A stretch of 64,000 nucleotides of DNA from an uncultured Tateyamaria sp. (GCF_947488715.1 NZ_CANLAG010000003.1:457591-521590), one strand, 5' to 3'. Shown: positions 53,480 to 63,299, counted from the stretch's first letter. The notes: generated by a model from the letters alone, not told the origin. Made by a program: numbers and translations.

Positions 53480-54337
53480 TCAGGCGACGTTGCGCATTGT
53501 TGTGGCAGGCACGAGGCCAAGGGCGCGGCAGACTTGCAGCGTCATGTCGGGTCGGTTGAGCGTGTAGATGTGCAGTGCATCGACGCCCTCGGTGATCAGG
53601 GTGTCGCAGAGGTCGGCACAATGGGTCAGGGCATAGAGGTCAGCGCGATCCTCGCGGTGTGCGCGGTCAAAGGCGGTGGCGATGGCAACGGGGATGGGCG
53701 TGCCGCAGCGCTCGGAGAAGGTGCGTGTGCGTGCCCAGTTTGTCACCGGCAGGATGCCCGGCGTGATCGGGGCGGTGATCCCGGCATCGGCGCAGGCATC
53801 GCGGAACCGAAGGAATGTATCGGCTTCGAAGAAGAACTGCGTCAGGGCTTCGGTGGCGCCTGCGTCCAGCTTGGCCTTGAGCCAGTCGATGTTCTGGCGC
53901 ATCGAAGTCGCATCCGGGTGCGTGTCCGGGTAGGCGCCAACGCGAATGTTGAAGTCGCCGGCGCGGGCCAAGGCGGTGATCAACGCAACGCTTGTTTCAA
54001 ACCCGTCCGGATGCGGTTGGAAGGCGCCGCCTGCTGGCGGGTCACCGCGCAGGGCGACGATGTCTGTGATGCCAGCAGCGGCATAGTCTGTGGCTGTTTT
54101 GAGGACATCAGCGCGGCTTTGGCCGGTGCAGGTGAGGTGTGCGGCCACCGGCAGGCCGGATGTCTTGCGCAGGATTTGCGCGGCTTCTTGTGTGAGGGAC
54201 TGTGTGCTGCCACCCGCACCATAGGTCACCGAGATGAAGCGGGGGGCAAGAGGCGTGAGCGCCTTGACCGTGTCCCAGAGATGGAACGAAGCGTCGAGCG
54301 ATTTCGGTGGGAAGGTCTCAAAGGACAGGGCGGTCAT
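53480..54337 (-). CDS. metF: 5,10-methylenetetrahydrofolate reductase
   Basis: A 285-residue FAD-dependent MetF that reduces methylene-THF to methyl-THF for methionine synthesis. SFETFPPKS is at the N-terminus, SVTYGAGGST near 37-46, DIVALRGDPP near 92-101 and TQFFFEADTF near 167-176. ATG 54337 after GGAG is taken; the longer frame runs into the regulatory region. It is divergent from a MetR-like regulator gene. Confidence 0.95.
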   Translation of the reverse strand: MTALSFETFPPKSLDASFHLWDTVKALTPLAPRFISVTYGAGGSTQSLTQEAAQILRKTSGLPVAAHLTCTGQSRADVLKTATDYAAAGITDIVALRGDPPAGGAFQPHPDGFETSVALITALARAGDFNIRVGAYPDTHPDATSMRQNIDWLKAKLDAGATEALTQFFFEADTFLRFRDACADAGITAPITPGILPVTNWARTRTFSERCGTPIPVAIATAFDRAHREDRADLYALTHCADLCDTLITEGVDALHIYTLNRPDMTLQVCRALGLVPATTMRNVA

Positions 54338-54380
54338 ACGGCGTCTCCGGGTGGGGTTGTGTCTTGTATGACGGAGGTTG

Positions 54381-54412
54381 TATCTTGAGGCAAATTCATA
54401 ACTCTCAAGATA
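54381..54412. promoter_or_regulatory. Probable MetR operator between metF and metR
   Basis: Perfect 9-bp arms TATCTTGAG and CTCAAGATA lie 14 nt apart. Inside, TGAG-N5-TTCA (54386-54398) matches the MetR consensus TGAA-N5-TTCA with one change. It lies 14 nt before the metR start and 43 nt before metF. Confidence 0.7.
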
Positions 54413-54426
54413 AACATGAGGATGGT

Positions 54427-55332
54427 ATGCATATTGAGTTCCGCCACCTGCGGACAATCAAGGCGATCCATGAGGCAGGCGGCCTGGCGCGCGCGGCGGA
54501 TCAGCTGCACATCACCCAGTCTGCGTTGAGCCATCAGGTGAAGGGTTTGGAAGATCAAGCCGGGGTTGAGCTGTTTGTCCGGCGGTCAAAACCGTTGAAG
54601 CTGTCGGCGGCGGGGCTGCGTTTGTTGCGGCTTGCCGAACAGATTTTGCCGCAGATCGAAGCGGCACAGGCGGAATTTTCCGCCCTGAGGGATGGGTCGT
54701 CGGGGCGGTTGCATATTGCGATTGAATGCCATGCCTGTTTCGAGTGGTTGTTTCCGGTTCTGGAGCTGTTTCGCAAGAACTGGCCGGATGTGGATGTGGA
54801 TATTCGGCCCGGCCTTGCCTTTGATGCGTTGCCTGCGTTGTTGAAGGAAGAGGTGGACTTGGTGGTGTCGTCGGACCCCGAGGACCTGCCGGGTGTCGAA
54901 TTTGTGGAACTGTTTGATTACGCGCCGGTTTTTGTGGCCGCGTCAACGCATCCGCTGGCGCAGCGGGACTATATCGACGCTGCGGATTTTCGGGATCAGA
55001 CGTTGATCACCTATCCTGTGGAGCGGACGCGTCTGGATGTGTTCAGTCAGTTGTTGATACCGGCCAAGGTGGAGCCGGCGGCGGTGCGGCAAGCGGAATT
55101 GACGGCCGTGATCCTGTTACTCGTGGCGTCGAACCGTGGGGTGTCGGTGTTGCCGGATTGGGTGGTTCGCGAGGTCAAGTATTCAAGCGACTATGTCACC
55201 CGACCGCTGACGCGGGATGGTTTGACGCGGCGTTTGTATGCGGCGGTGCGCTCAGATGACCTTGGCAAGCCGTATATGGACCGATTGATTGAGTTGGCGC
55301 GGGTCGAGGCCCGCAAGTTGCAGGCAGTGTGA
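54427..55332 (+). CDS. metR: LysR family regulator, MetR-like
   Basis: A 301-residue LysR protein with an N-terminal helix-turn-helix (LARAADQLHITQSALSHQVK, about 20-39) and a C-terminal effector domain. MHIEFRHLRTIKAIHE at the start and ECHACFEWLFPVLELFRKNWP in the effector domain are typical of MetR, the homocysteine-responsive activator. ATG 54427 is divergent from metF, with the palindromic site between them. Confidence 0.9.
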   Translation: MHIEFRHLRTIKAIHEAGGLARAADQLHITQSALSHQVKGLEDQAGVELFVRRSKPLKLSAAGLRLLRLAEQILPQIEAAQAEFSALRDGSSGRLHIAIECHACFEWLFPVLELFRKNWPDVDVDIRPGLAFDALPALLKEEVDLVVSSDPEDLPGVEFVELFDYAPVFVAASTHPLAQRDYIDAADFRDQTLITYPVERTRLDVFSQLLIPAKVEPAAVRQAELTAVILLLVASNRGVSVLPDWVVREVKYSSDYVTRPLTRDGLTRRLYAAVRSDDLGKPYMDRLIELARVEARKLQAV

Positions 55333-55398
55333 CGTCGTCGGGAGGCTCTGTTTACCTGACGGCAAAGGCGCCCGCCCGCCGACCCGTGTTTTGCGCTG

Positions 55399-56436
55399 TC
55401 AGATCAGTTTGACGAGTTGTTTGCCGACGTTTTGGCCCTTGAGCAGGCCAATGAAGGCGGCCGGGGCGTTTTCCAGCCCCTGCGCCACGTCTTCGATCAT
55501 GGCGATGTCGCCGCTTTGTACCTTGGGTGCGACGTCGGACAGGAATTTGGGGAATTGGTCCCAATGGTTCGAGATGATGAAGCCGTGCACGCTGAGGTAT
55601 TTGACCAGAATGGTGCGCCATAGGGCAGGGGCGTGCAGTGTTGCCTCTGCACCTGCGCCGAGCCCGCCCGCGTTGTACCATGAAATCATGCCGCAGACCG
55701 GGATCCGGCCATGGGGGTTCATCAGCGGTATCACGGCCTCGAGCACCTTGCCGCCCACATTTTCAAAGTAGATGTCGATGCCGTGCGGTGCGGCTTGTGC
55801 AAGCGCTGTGCGCAGGCTGCGGGCATCCGCGTGGGCGCGGTGATCTATGCAGGCGTCGAAGCCGAATTTATCCGTCGCCAGTGCGCATTTGTCGGTGCCG
55901 CCAGCGATACCGACAGTGCGTAGGCCCATGGATTTGGCGATCTGTCCCACCATCGAGCCGACAGGGCCAGTGGCGGCTGCGACCACGAGGGTTTCGCCGG
56001 GCTTGGGCTTGCCATATTCGGTGAGGCCGAACCAGCCTGTGAACCCCGGCATGCCAAGGACACCCAAGGCGGCGGTGAGTGGTGCCTGATTAGCGTCGAG
56101 TTTGCGGACGGTTTTGGCATCCGCCGTTGCATAGGTCGCCCAGCCGAACATGCCAAAGACCATGTCGCCGGGGGCAATGCCGTCTGTTTTGGACGCGATG
56201 ACTTCGCCGACACCGCCGCCTTCCATTGTGCCGCCGATGGGGACCGGGGCCGCGTAGGATTTGGCGTCGTCCATCCGCCCGCGCATATAGGGGTCGAGCG
56301 ACATGTAGTGGACGCGCACGAGAACCTCACCCGGTTTGGGTTCGGGTATGGGGGCGGACAGGTGGTTGAAGTTTGCGGCGGTTGGCGCGCCATTGGGGCG
56401 ACTGGCGAGCGTGATGTGGTGCATCTGATCTGACAT
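55399..56436 (-). CDS. Zinc-independent NADP-dependent MDR oxidoreductase (CurA/PTGR-like)
   Basis: A 345-residue medium-chain reductase. The N-terminal domain has VHYMSLDPYMRGRM (about 45-58), and the Rossmann core has AATGPVGSMVGQIAK (about 155-169) and FENVGGKVLEAVIPLMN (about 240-256). No zinc ligands are present. The family reduces activated double bonds of enones and prostaglandin-like substrates. ATG 56436 follows GAGGTCGCCC. Confidence 0.92.
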   Translation of the reverse strand: MSDQMHHITLASRPNGAPTAANFNHLSAPIPEPKPGEVLVRVHYMSLDPYMRGRMDDAKSYAAPVPIGGTMEGGGVGEVIASKTDGIAPGDMVFGMFGWATYATADAKTVRKLDANQAPLTAALGVLGMPGFTGWFGLTEYGKPKPGETLVVAAATGPVGSMVGQIAKSMGLRTVGIAGGTDKCALATDKFGFDACIDHRAHADARSLRTALAQAAPHGIDIYFENVGGKVLEAVIPLMNPHGRIPVCGMISWYNAGGLGAGAEATLHAPALWRTILVKYLSVHGFIISNHWDQFPKFLSDVAPKVQSGDIAMIEDVAQGLENAPAAFIGLLKGQNVGKQLVKLI

Positions 56437-56595
56437 GGGCGACCTCTTTGGCGGGAGAGGTCAGTCGAACAGGTGGCGGGCGCGTTGGCAAGTGATCTTG
56501 TTGCGGCGAGGCGTGTGGTAAGGCCCCCCTTGGCAAGGGTCGGGATGGGGCGTATAGCGCCCCCTTGATCCCTCATCCCCATCTGGAGCGTCCTG

Positions 56596-57381
56596 ATGCA
56601 AGGCAGCGCAAATCTCAACATCATGGTAAAGGCCGCACGCAAGGCGGGCCGGTCGCTGGTCAAGGACTTTCGCGAGGTGGAGAACCTTCAGGTGTCGATG
56701 AAGGGTGCGGGCGATTTCGTATCCAAGGCCGATCTGGCCGCTGAAGAGATCATTCGCGAAGAGTTGCGGACGGCGCGTCCCACCTATGGCTGGTTGGCCG
56801 AAGAGGGTGGCGAGGCGGATGGCGAGGACCCGACACGCCGCTGGATCGTTGATCCGCTGGATGGGACAACAAACTTTCTGCACGGCTTGCCGCATTGGGC
56901 GGTGTCCATTGCGCTGGAGCACAAAGGGCAGATCGTGGCGGGTGTTGTTTATGACCCGGCCAAGGACGAGATGTTCTTTGCCGAAAAGGGCAATGGTGCG
57001 TTCATGAATGACCAGCGTTTGCGGGTCTCGGGACGGTCCAAGATGATTGAGGGTCTGTTTTCAACGGGCCTGCCTTTTGGCGGTCGGTCGGACCTGCCGG
57101 AAACTCTGAAGGAGTTGGCGCGCCTGATGCCTGTCTGTTCCGGTGTTCGCCGGTTTGGGGCGGCTGCGCTTGATTTGGCTTATGTCGCGGCGGGTCGCTA
57201 TGACGGCTATTGGGAACGCCGCCTGAATGCATGGGATATTGCCGCTGGGTTGTTGATTGTCCGCGAGGCGGGCGGACTGGTTGAGCCTTTGACACCGGGG
57301 AACGATATTCTGGAAGACGGTGAGATTATCTGTGCCAATGAGCCGATGTTCCCGCAACTGGCCAAGATTGTTCGGGTTTAA
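56596..57381 (+). CDS. suhB: Inositol monophosphatase family protein SuhB
   Basis: A 261-residue Mg-dependent phosphatase. Metal-binding motifs are WLAEEGGE (about 66-73), WIVDPLDGTTNF (about 84-95) and WDIAAG (about 216-221). It dephosphorylates inositol-1-phosphate and relatives; SuhB also helps rRNA transcription complexes in E. coli. ATG 56596 with GGAGCG upstream. The end overlaps the convergent GFA gene by 4 nt. Confidence 0.94.
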   Translation: MQGSANLNIMVKAARKAGRSLVKDFREVENLQVSMKGAGDFVSKADLAAEEIIREELRTARPTYGWLAEEGGEADGEDPTRRWIVDPLDGTTNFLHGLPHWAVSIALEHKGQIVAGVVYDPAKDEMFFAEKGNGAFMNDQRLRVSGRSKMIEGLFSTGLPFGGRSDLPETLKELARLMPVCSGVRRFGAAALDLAYVAAGRYDGYWERRLNAWDIAAGLLIVREAGGLVEPLTPGNDILEDGEIICANEPMFPQLAKIVRV

Positions 57382-57740
57382 TCCGTCCGGTCGGATGGGT
57401 GATTGACGCCGTCGGTCCAGGGGATCGGCTCGTAGTCGGCAGGGTTCACACCGTCCAGAGTGCCCATGTTCACGCCGATTTCGTCGGGATCTGAGCGGCG
57501 GTTGTGGTACATGTAGATGCCGCAAATCTTGCAAAAGTGGTGCCGTGCGGTTTTTGTGCCCCATTGATAAGTTGTCAATGCATCCGCGCCTTGGATGATG
57601 CGCACGCCAGTTTTGGGTGCTGTCACGGCGGGTGCAGCGCGTCTGCGGCAAAACGAGCAGTCGCAGCGGCCTGCGCTGTCCAATCCATCGGTCAGGGTCA
57701 CGTCCAACACAACAGCGCCGCAGTGGCATGATGCTTTCAT
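57378..57740 (-). CDS. GFA family zinc protein
   Basis: A 120-residue protein of the glutathione-dependent formaldehyde-activating fold. The zinc-binding cysteines are CHCGAV at 5-10, CDCSFC near 27-32 and CKICG near 70-74. The biological role of most single-domain members is uncertain. ATG 57740 overlaps the rhomboid stop (ATGA), so the two are co-translated. Confidence 0.9.
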   Translation of the reverse strand: MKASCHCGAVVLDVTLTDGLDSAGRCDCSFCRRRAAPAVTAPKTGVRIIQGADALTTYQWGTKTARHHFCKICGIYMYHNRRSDPDEIGVNMGTLDGVNPADYEPIPWTDGVNHPSDRTD

Positions 57741-58471
57741 CGGTGCACCTTTGGGATGCGTGATCTCGAATAAGTGGCTTCGGGGTGGGGTGGGTGACCT
57801 TGGGTCCGGTTCCAGAACTGAGGGCCCCCACGCGCCAGCCACAAAGGTAGGGTCAGCACAATGCCCGCGATGAACCCACCGGCATGTGCCCAATAGGCCA
57901 CGCCGCCAGCGTCGGGGTCGGACCCAAGCCCACCGATGAACTGAAGAGCAAACCACAGGACAAGCATGATCCATGCCGGGATCGGGAAAATCCGGAAAAA
58001 GATTATAAGGATCAACAGGATGTCGACGCGGGCGCGGGGAAAGAGCAGGAGGTATCCGCCCATGACCCCGGCAATGGCGCCCGATGCGCCGACGGTTGGC
58101 ACGGGCGAGTAAGGTGCCGACATCACATGCAGCAGGCCCGCCGCGAGGCCTGTTGCCAGATAGAAAACGAGAAACGGGATATGCCCCATTTCATCTTCGA
58201 CATTGTCCCCAAAGATCCACAGGAACAGCATGTTCCCGGCAAGGTGCAGCCACCCGCCATGCAGGAACATGGATGAAAACAGCGTTCTGAACCCATCGCC
58301 TGATGTTATCCGTGCCGGGATCGCGGCATATTCGAAAAACAGCGCATTCAGCGCGCGCGGGTCCTGAAACAGCCCGACGTAGCTGAGGAAAATGGCGATG
58401 TTGGCCACCAAGAGCAGGTAGGTCACATATGGCGTACGGCCTGACGGGTTGTGGTCACGGATCGGAAACAT
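57737..58471 (-). CDS. Rhomboid family intramembrane serine protease
   Basis: A 244-residue protein with six or seven membrane spans. The catalytic Ser130 is in VGASGAIAG, His196 in WAHAGGF, and HLAGN ends with the oxyanion-site Asn80. It cleaves transmembrane substrates within the inner membrane; the target is unknown. It starts at ATG 58471 and is first of a two-gene unit with the GFA protein. Confidence 0.95.
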   Translation of the reverse strand: MFPIRDHNPSGRTPYVTYLLLVANIAIFLSYVGLFQDPRALNALFFEYAAIPARITSGDGFRTLFSSMFLHGGWLHLAGNMLFLWIFGDNVEDEMGHIPFLVFYLATGLAAGLLHVMSAPYSPVPTVGASGAIAGVMGGYLLLFPRARVDILLILIIFFRIFPIPAWIMLVLWFALQFIGGLGSDPDAGGVAYWAHAGGFIAGIVLTLPLWLARGGPQFWNRTQGHPPHPEATYSRSRIPKVHR

Positions 58472-58559
58472 GGTTGCACAGTTGTGCCTGCGCGGGTTGG
58501 GGTCAACCTGTCAGATGGCCGACCGGTGAAATCAAGAGAGGTGCTGCGTGTGTCGTGGC

Positions 58560-61500
58560 CTAGCTTGCCTGCCCAAGCAGTGCGGCGTTTCCACCCGATG
58601 CGGTTGTGTCGACGCAGATGTGGCGCTCGACTGTGGCGTGGCCCCGGTCGGGATATCCGGTGATCAGCGGAACAATGGGTCCTGTGCGCTGTGCCAGTGC
58701 CGTCTCGAGCGCGCGGGCGAAATCCGTGTCGCCCCACCAGAGAACTCCGCCCAATGGCGCGCAGTCACGCATTGCAGAAGGATCAAACCGGCCAGTTGCG
58801 GCGATGGCGATGCCGCCCAATTCTGTGACCGATTTTGCCTGTGCCGCCGCGGTTTCTGACCCTGGCCCTGCGCACAGGATGGGCGGGCGTGGGTGGTGGC
58901 TTAGCACATTGCTTTCGCCAGTTGGGCCGGGCAATGCCGTGGTCGCCAGGGTCGTGTTCGGTGTGTCCGGGATGTCGGGCAGGGGGGCATCGTTGGTCCA
59001 GACGCCTAGCTGCGGCGCTGGGTGTGCGGCGCAAAAGCGTTCGGTGTAGTCTGGCCCGCCAGCTTTTGGCCCTGTGCCGGAAAGCCCCACGCCGCCAAAG
59101 GGTTGGCTGCCCACGATCGCACCAATCTGGTTGCGATTGACATAGATGTTGCCGGCGGTGATCCGGTCCGACACATGCTGCACCCGGTCGTCGATGCGGG
59201 TGTGCAGACCAAAAGTCAGCCCGTAGCCCGTCGCGTTGATGTCGTCGATGATACGGTCGAGATGCTGCGCCTTGAACGTCGCAATGTGCAAAACCGGGCC
59301 AAACACTTCGCGGTCGATGTCGCCGATGCCGTCCACTTTGATCAAGGTTGGCGCGACGAAAATTCTGTCTGCCGGTGTGGTGATTTGATGGAGCAACCGA
59401 CCGTCCGACCGCGCCTTTGCGATGTGCGCGTCGATCCCCAAGCGTGCAGCGGTGTCAATCACCGGCCCCACATCGGTTTCAAGCGCCCACGGGTCGCCCA
59501 CGTTCAATGCATCCATCGCGCCCATCAGCATTTCGGTGAATGCCGGAGCGATGTCCTCTTGGACATATAGGCATCGCAGGGCGGAACAGCGTTGCCCGGC
59601 CGATTGAAAAGCGCTTTCGATAACGCTGCGCACGGTTTGTTCGGGCAAGGCGGTGCTGTCGACAATCATCGCATTCAGCCCGCCGGTTTCCGCGATCAGC
59701 GGTGTGCCGGGCTGCGCGTTCCGGGCCAGGCTGGCACGGATAAGCAATGCGGTTTCGGTCGATCCGGTGAAGGCGGCCCCGTTTATGTCCGTATGCGCCG
59801 TCAGTGCAGCACCGATGTCGCCATCCCCGAGGATCAGTTGCAGCGCCGACCGGGGAACGCCCGCTTGGTGCAGCAATTGGACAGCGCGGTGTGCAACCAG
59901 TGGTGTTTGTTCCGCCGGTTTGGCAAGCACGGCGTTGCCCGTGGCCAGTGCGGCGGCGATCTGTCCGGTGAAAATCGCGAGCGGGAAGTTCCATGGCGAG
60001 ATGCACAGGAAGGTTCCCAAAGGTGCGCTGGGTGTTTCAGTGTTGGCGTAGTAGCGCAGGAAATCCACCGCCTCGCGCAGCTCGGCCACTGCGTCGGGTA
60101 GGGATTTACCCGCCTCGCGCATCAAAAGGGCAAAGAGCTCGCCAAAGTGTGCCTCGTAGAGATCCGCGGCGGCGTTCAGGATACGGTGGCGTTCGGATTG
60201 CGGCGCGTGCCACGTGCGCGCATCGGCCATGGCCTCATCCACAGTCGCGTCTGTGGCAAAGGTCGCCGACCCCACCACATCCGTTGGTCGGGCCGGGTTG
60301 GTGATGGTCTCTGTTGCGCCAGCGGCTTCGGTCACCGTTAGCGATGCCGCTTGCCAGCGGTGGTTGGCAAATGGTGCGCGCGCATCTTCGATGGCGGTCA
60401 GTGTGGGCAGGTGGCTCAGATCAAAGCCGCGTGCATTGGCACGCTCGGGCGCAAACAGGGCAGGGCCGTCGGGGATGGTGACTGGCGTGTCCGCCAAGGC
60501 ATCGAACGGATCGGCGGCGACCACACTGGGCGGCACATCCGTGTCGACAATCTGGTTCACAAAGCTGGAGTTCGCGCCGTTTTCCAACAGCCTGCGCACC
60601 AGATAGGCAAGCAGATCACGGTGCGCGCCCACTGGCGCATAGATGCGGCACCGCGTGCCGTGGCCGCGCAAAACCAGCGTGTGCAACGCCTCGCCCATCC
60701 CATGCAGGCGCTGAAACTCGTAGGGCTGACCATCCGCCATGTGCAGGATCGCGGCCACCGTGTGTGCGTTGTGGGTTGCAAATTGCGGATAGATGCGGTC
60801 GGTCATGCCCAGCAGCTTTCGGGCATTGGCGACATAGGACACGTCTGTCGCAGCCTTGCGGGTAAAGACGGGAAAACCGCGCACGCCTTCGACTTGCGCA
60901 CGCTTGACCTCGGTGTCCCAATAGGCGCCCTTGACCAGCCGCACCATGATGCGGCGGTCGTGCCGGTCGGCCATGGCGTAGACAGCGTCGATCATGTCCC
61001 CGGCGCGTGGGCCATAGGCCTGGATCACGATGCCGAAACCGTCCCAGCCCGACAGCGCCTTTTCCGACAAGACCGCGTCGATCACCTCGAGCGAGAGCGA
61101 CAGGCGGTCCGCCTCTTCGGCGTCTATGTTCAGCCCCATGCCCGCCGACTTGGCCAGCAACGCCAGTGACCGCAGGCGCGGCACCAGATCGCGCAACACG
61201 CGGTCCTGTTGCGCGCGCTCATATCGGGGATGCAGTGCCGACAGTTTGACCGAGATGCCTGGATTTTCGCGGATGTCGTCGCTGGTGCAGGCGCGCGCAA
61301 TGGCTGCGATGGCACGGCTGTAGGCCAAGTGATAGCGCCGCGCATCCGCTTCGGTCAGCGCCGCCTCGCCCAGCATATCGTAGGAATAGGTGAAGCCCTT
61401 GGCTTCCATCCCGGCGGCGCGGTCCATGGCGCTGTTTATGTCCTCACCTAGCACAAACTGGCGCCCCATTTCCTTCATGGCGCGGGCCACGGCACTTCGG

Positions 61501-61970
61501 ATCACCGGCTCGCCCAACCGTTTGATCGCGCCGCGCAGGTGGCGCACGGGACCGGGTTGATCGTCGTCCAGCACACGCCCCGTCAGCATCAATGCCCACG
61601 TGGAGGCGTTGACGAGGCTGGACGTTGAATGGCCCAGATGTTTGCCCCAATCCGATGGGGCGATTTTGTCCTCAATGAGCGCGTCGATCGTGTCCGCGTC
61701 CGGGACCCGCAACAGGGCTTCGGCCAGACACATCAACGCAACACCTTCGTCGGTGGACAGCCCGTATTCAGCGAGAAAGACCTCCATCAGCCCCGGCGCG
61801 GCCTGCTGGCGGATTTCGGTCACAAGGTCTGTGGCAGTTTTGCAGATGGCGACCCGATCCGCTGGGGTTAGGGCAGCCGATTGGATGAGGTCGCGCAACA
61901 CGGCGTCGGGGTCCGCATACATGTTCGCATCAAGGGTTTGGCCAAGATCAAGTCCGGTGTCGCGTGCCAT
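58560..61970 (-). CDS. putA: Bifunctional proline dehydrogenase/P5C dehydrogenase
   Basis: A 1136-residue PutA that oxidises proline to glutamate. The PRODH barrel (about 130-480) shows RLVKGAYWDTEVKRAQ and YPQFATHNAHT. The P5C dehydrogenase (about 510-1000) has AETGGLNAMIV and the catalytic Cys in SAGQRCSALR. No N-terminal ribbon-helix-helix DNA-binding domain is present, so it is not self-regulating; the divergent Lrp-type gene fills that role. ATG 61970 follows AAGGAACC. Alternative in-frame starts upstream overlap the regulator promoter. Confidence 0.95.
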   Translation of the reverse strand: MARDTGLDLGQTLDANMYADPDAVLRDLIQSAALTPADRVAICKTATDLVTEIRQQAAPGLMEVFLAEYGLSTDEGVALMCLAEALLRVPDADTIDALIEDKIAPSDWGKHLGHSTSSLVNASTWALMLTGRVLDDDQPGPVRHLRGAIKRLGEPVIRSAVARAMKEMGRQFVLGEDINSAMDRAAGMEAKGFTYSYDMLGEAALTEADARRYHLAYSRAIAAIARACTSDDIRENPGISVKLSALHPRYERAQQDRVLRDLVPRLRSLALLAKSAGMGLNIDAEEADRLSLSLEVIDAVLSEKALSGWDGFGIVIQAYGPRAGDMIDAVYAMADRHDRRIMVRLVKGAYWDTEVKRAQVEGVRGFPVFTRKAATDVSYVANARKLLGMTDRIYPQFATHNAHTVAAILHMADGQPYEFQRLHGMGEALHTLVLRGHGTRCRIYAPVGAHRDLLAYLVRRLLENGANSSFVNQIVDTDVPPSVVAADPFDALADTPVTIPDGPALFAPERANARGFDLSHLPTLTAIEDARAPFANHRWQAASLTVTEAAGATETITNPARPTDVVGSATFATDATVDEAMADARTWHAPQSERHRILNAAADLYEAHFGELFALLMREAGKSLPDAVAELREAVDFLRYYANTETPSAPLGTFLCISPWNFPLAIFTGQIAAALATGNAVLAKPAEQTPLVAHRAVQLLHQAGVPRSALQLILGDGDIGAALTAHTDINGAAFTGSTETALLIRASLARNAQPGTPLIAETGGLNAMIVDSTALPEQTVRSVIESAFQSAGQRCSALRCLYVQEDIAPAFTEMLMGAMDALNVGDPWALETDVGPVIDTAARLGIDAHIAKARSDGRLLHQITTPADRIFVAPTLIKVDGIGDIDREVFGPVLHIATFKAQHLDRIIDDINATGYGLTFGLHTRIDDRVQHVSDRITAGNIYVNRNQIGAIVGSQPFGGVGLSGTGPKAGGPDYTERFCAAHPAPQLGVWTNDAPLPDIPDTPNTTLATTALPGPTGESNVLSHHPRPPILCAGPGSETAAAQAKSVTELGGIAIAATGRFDPSAMRDCAPLGGVLWWGDTDFARALETALAQRTGPIVPLITGYPDRGHATVERHICVDTTASGGNAALLGQAS

Positions 61971-62040
61971 CTGAGGTTCCTTTTGCATTTCACATAGTGT
62001 ATCAGCGAAAACGAAGTTTTTTTGATTGAATGGTGCATAT

Positions 62041-62553
62041 ATGGCGGAACAAACGGCTAAAGATGCTATATCCAGCGGGTCAAATAGCTTGGTTAGTATG
62101 GATCGGTTTGACCAATCGATTCTGTCTGCTCTGGCAGAGGATGGTCGGATGAGCATCACCGATCTGGCCGCGCGCATTGGTCTGTCCAAATCCCCGACAC
62201 AGGCACGGTTGCGCCGTCTCGAACGCAGTGGCGTCATCATGGGTTACCGCGCCTTGTTAGACCCGATCCAATTGGGTCTGGACCACGTGGCCTTTGTCGA
62301 GGTCCGGTTGCAGGACACACGGGAAGCCGCGCTGCGCGCGTTCAACGCCGCCGTGCGGAATGTGCCTGAGATTGAGCAAGCGCATATGATTGCAGGGAAT
62401 TTCGACTATTTGCTCAAGATACGCACGCAGAACATGGCCCACTACCGCGCGTTCTTGGGGGATGTGATTTCGACGCTGCCGCATGTGGCCGCGACGTCGA
62501 CGTTTGTCGCGATGGAAGCGGTCAAGGAAGTGATGCTGCCCAGCGTTGACTGA
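62041..62553 (+). CDS. putR: Lrp/AsnC family regulator of putA
   Basis: A 170-residue regulator. The helix-turn-helix is SITDLAARIGLSKSPTQARLRRL, and a RAM effector domain follows (HVAFVEVRLQDTREAAL...AGNFDYLLKI). Divergence from putA matches the proline-responsive PutR activator of Rhodobacter-type bacteria. The start is uncertain: ATG 62041 is used, but ATG 62098 (MDRFDQS, 151 residues) aligns better with the usual Lrp N-terminus and neither has a clear ribosome site. The AT-rich 61971-62040 gap is the shared promoter. Confidence 0.9.
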   Translation: MAEQTAKDAISSGSNSLVSMDRFDQSILSALAEDGRMSITDLAARIGLSKSPTQARLRRLERSGVIMGYRALLDPIQLGLDHVAFVEVRLQDTREAALRAFNAAVRNVPEIEQAHMIAGNFDYLLKIRTQNMAHYRAFLGDVISTLPHVAATSTFVAMEAVKEVMLPSVD

Positions 62554-62607
62554 GTTGTGTAGGCAGATGACTTGACGCAGCCCGCGCCAGTCGGTTCGGT
62601 ATGGGGC

Positions 62608-63162
62608 ATGAAACATCTTGCCCTCGTCGCCCTTTTGTCTGGTCCAGCCGCGGCCCAGACGTGCCCGCCCGTAACTGACCAGACCGCAGTGCTTGACGCT
62701 TTGCGCAAACAGATACGCGAGGCTCCAAATCAGATCGCAGCAGAGCCGTTTTCCAGCCAGATGTGGGAAATCTGGTTGGACGCGCCGGACGAGGCCGCCC
62801 AGGAGGTGCTGGACCTCGGTCTGCGGCAACGCAACAATGGCGACTATGCGGGTGCGATCCAGTCTTTTGGCAAGCTGATCAAATATTGCCCCGACTATGC
62901 CGAGGGGTTCAACCAGCGCGCCTTTACATCGTTTTTGAGGGCGGACTATGCCACCGCGTTGCAGGATCTGGACGCGGCGCTGCGTCTGTTGCCCGATCAT
63001 GTGGGCGCGCAATCCGGGCGTGCGCTGACGTTGATGAACATGGGCCGCACCGCCGAGGCGCGCGCGCAAATGCTTGCGGCGCTCGAGAACAATCCATGGC
63101 TGTCCGAACGTGCGTTGGTGTCCGAGGGTGGTCCTTTGGGTCCGCGAGGCGAGGATATCTGA
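62608..63162 (+). CDS. Exported TPR-repeat protein
   Basis: A 184-residue protein with a signal peptide (MKHLALVALLSGPAAAQ). Tandem TPR-type helices follow (AAQEVLDLGLRQRNNGDYAG, YAEGFNQRAFTSFLRADYAT, AQSGRALTLMNMGRTAEARA). It is probably periplasmic and mediates protein contacts. ATG 62608 is chosen for the signal peptide. It stands 45 nt before tRNA-Leu. Confidence 0.8.
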   Translation: MKHLALVALLSGPAAAQTCPPVTDQTAVLDALRKQIREAPNQIAAEPFSSQMWEIWLDAPDEAAQEVLDLGLRQRNNGDYAGAIQSFGKLIKYCPDYAEGFNQRAFTSFLRADYATALQDLDAALRLLPDHVGAQSGRALTLMNMGRTAEARAQMLAALENNPWLSERALVSEGGPLGPRGEDI

Positions 63163-63207
63163 GTGCAGGCTTGAGATGCCCCGCGGGATTGCCTAACAAG
63201 ACAGAAC

Positions 63208-63293
63208 GCGGGCGTGATGGAATGGTAGACATATCAGACTTAAAATCTGAAGGGCGTATGCCCGTGTGGGTTCGAGTCCCACCGCCCGCACCA
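63208..63293 (+). tRNA. tRNA-Leu (TAA)
   Basis: An 86-nt class II tRNA. The acceptor stem is GCGGGCG/CGCCCGC, the anticodon loop ACTTAAAAT holds anticodon TAA, a long variable arm GGGCGTATGCCC follows, the T-loop is GGTTCGAGTCC, and CCA is encoded. The 3' end is a common phage/island attachment site, and recombinase remnants start right behind it. Confidence 0.97.
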
Positions 63294-63299
63294 TATCAC

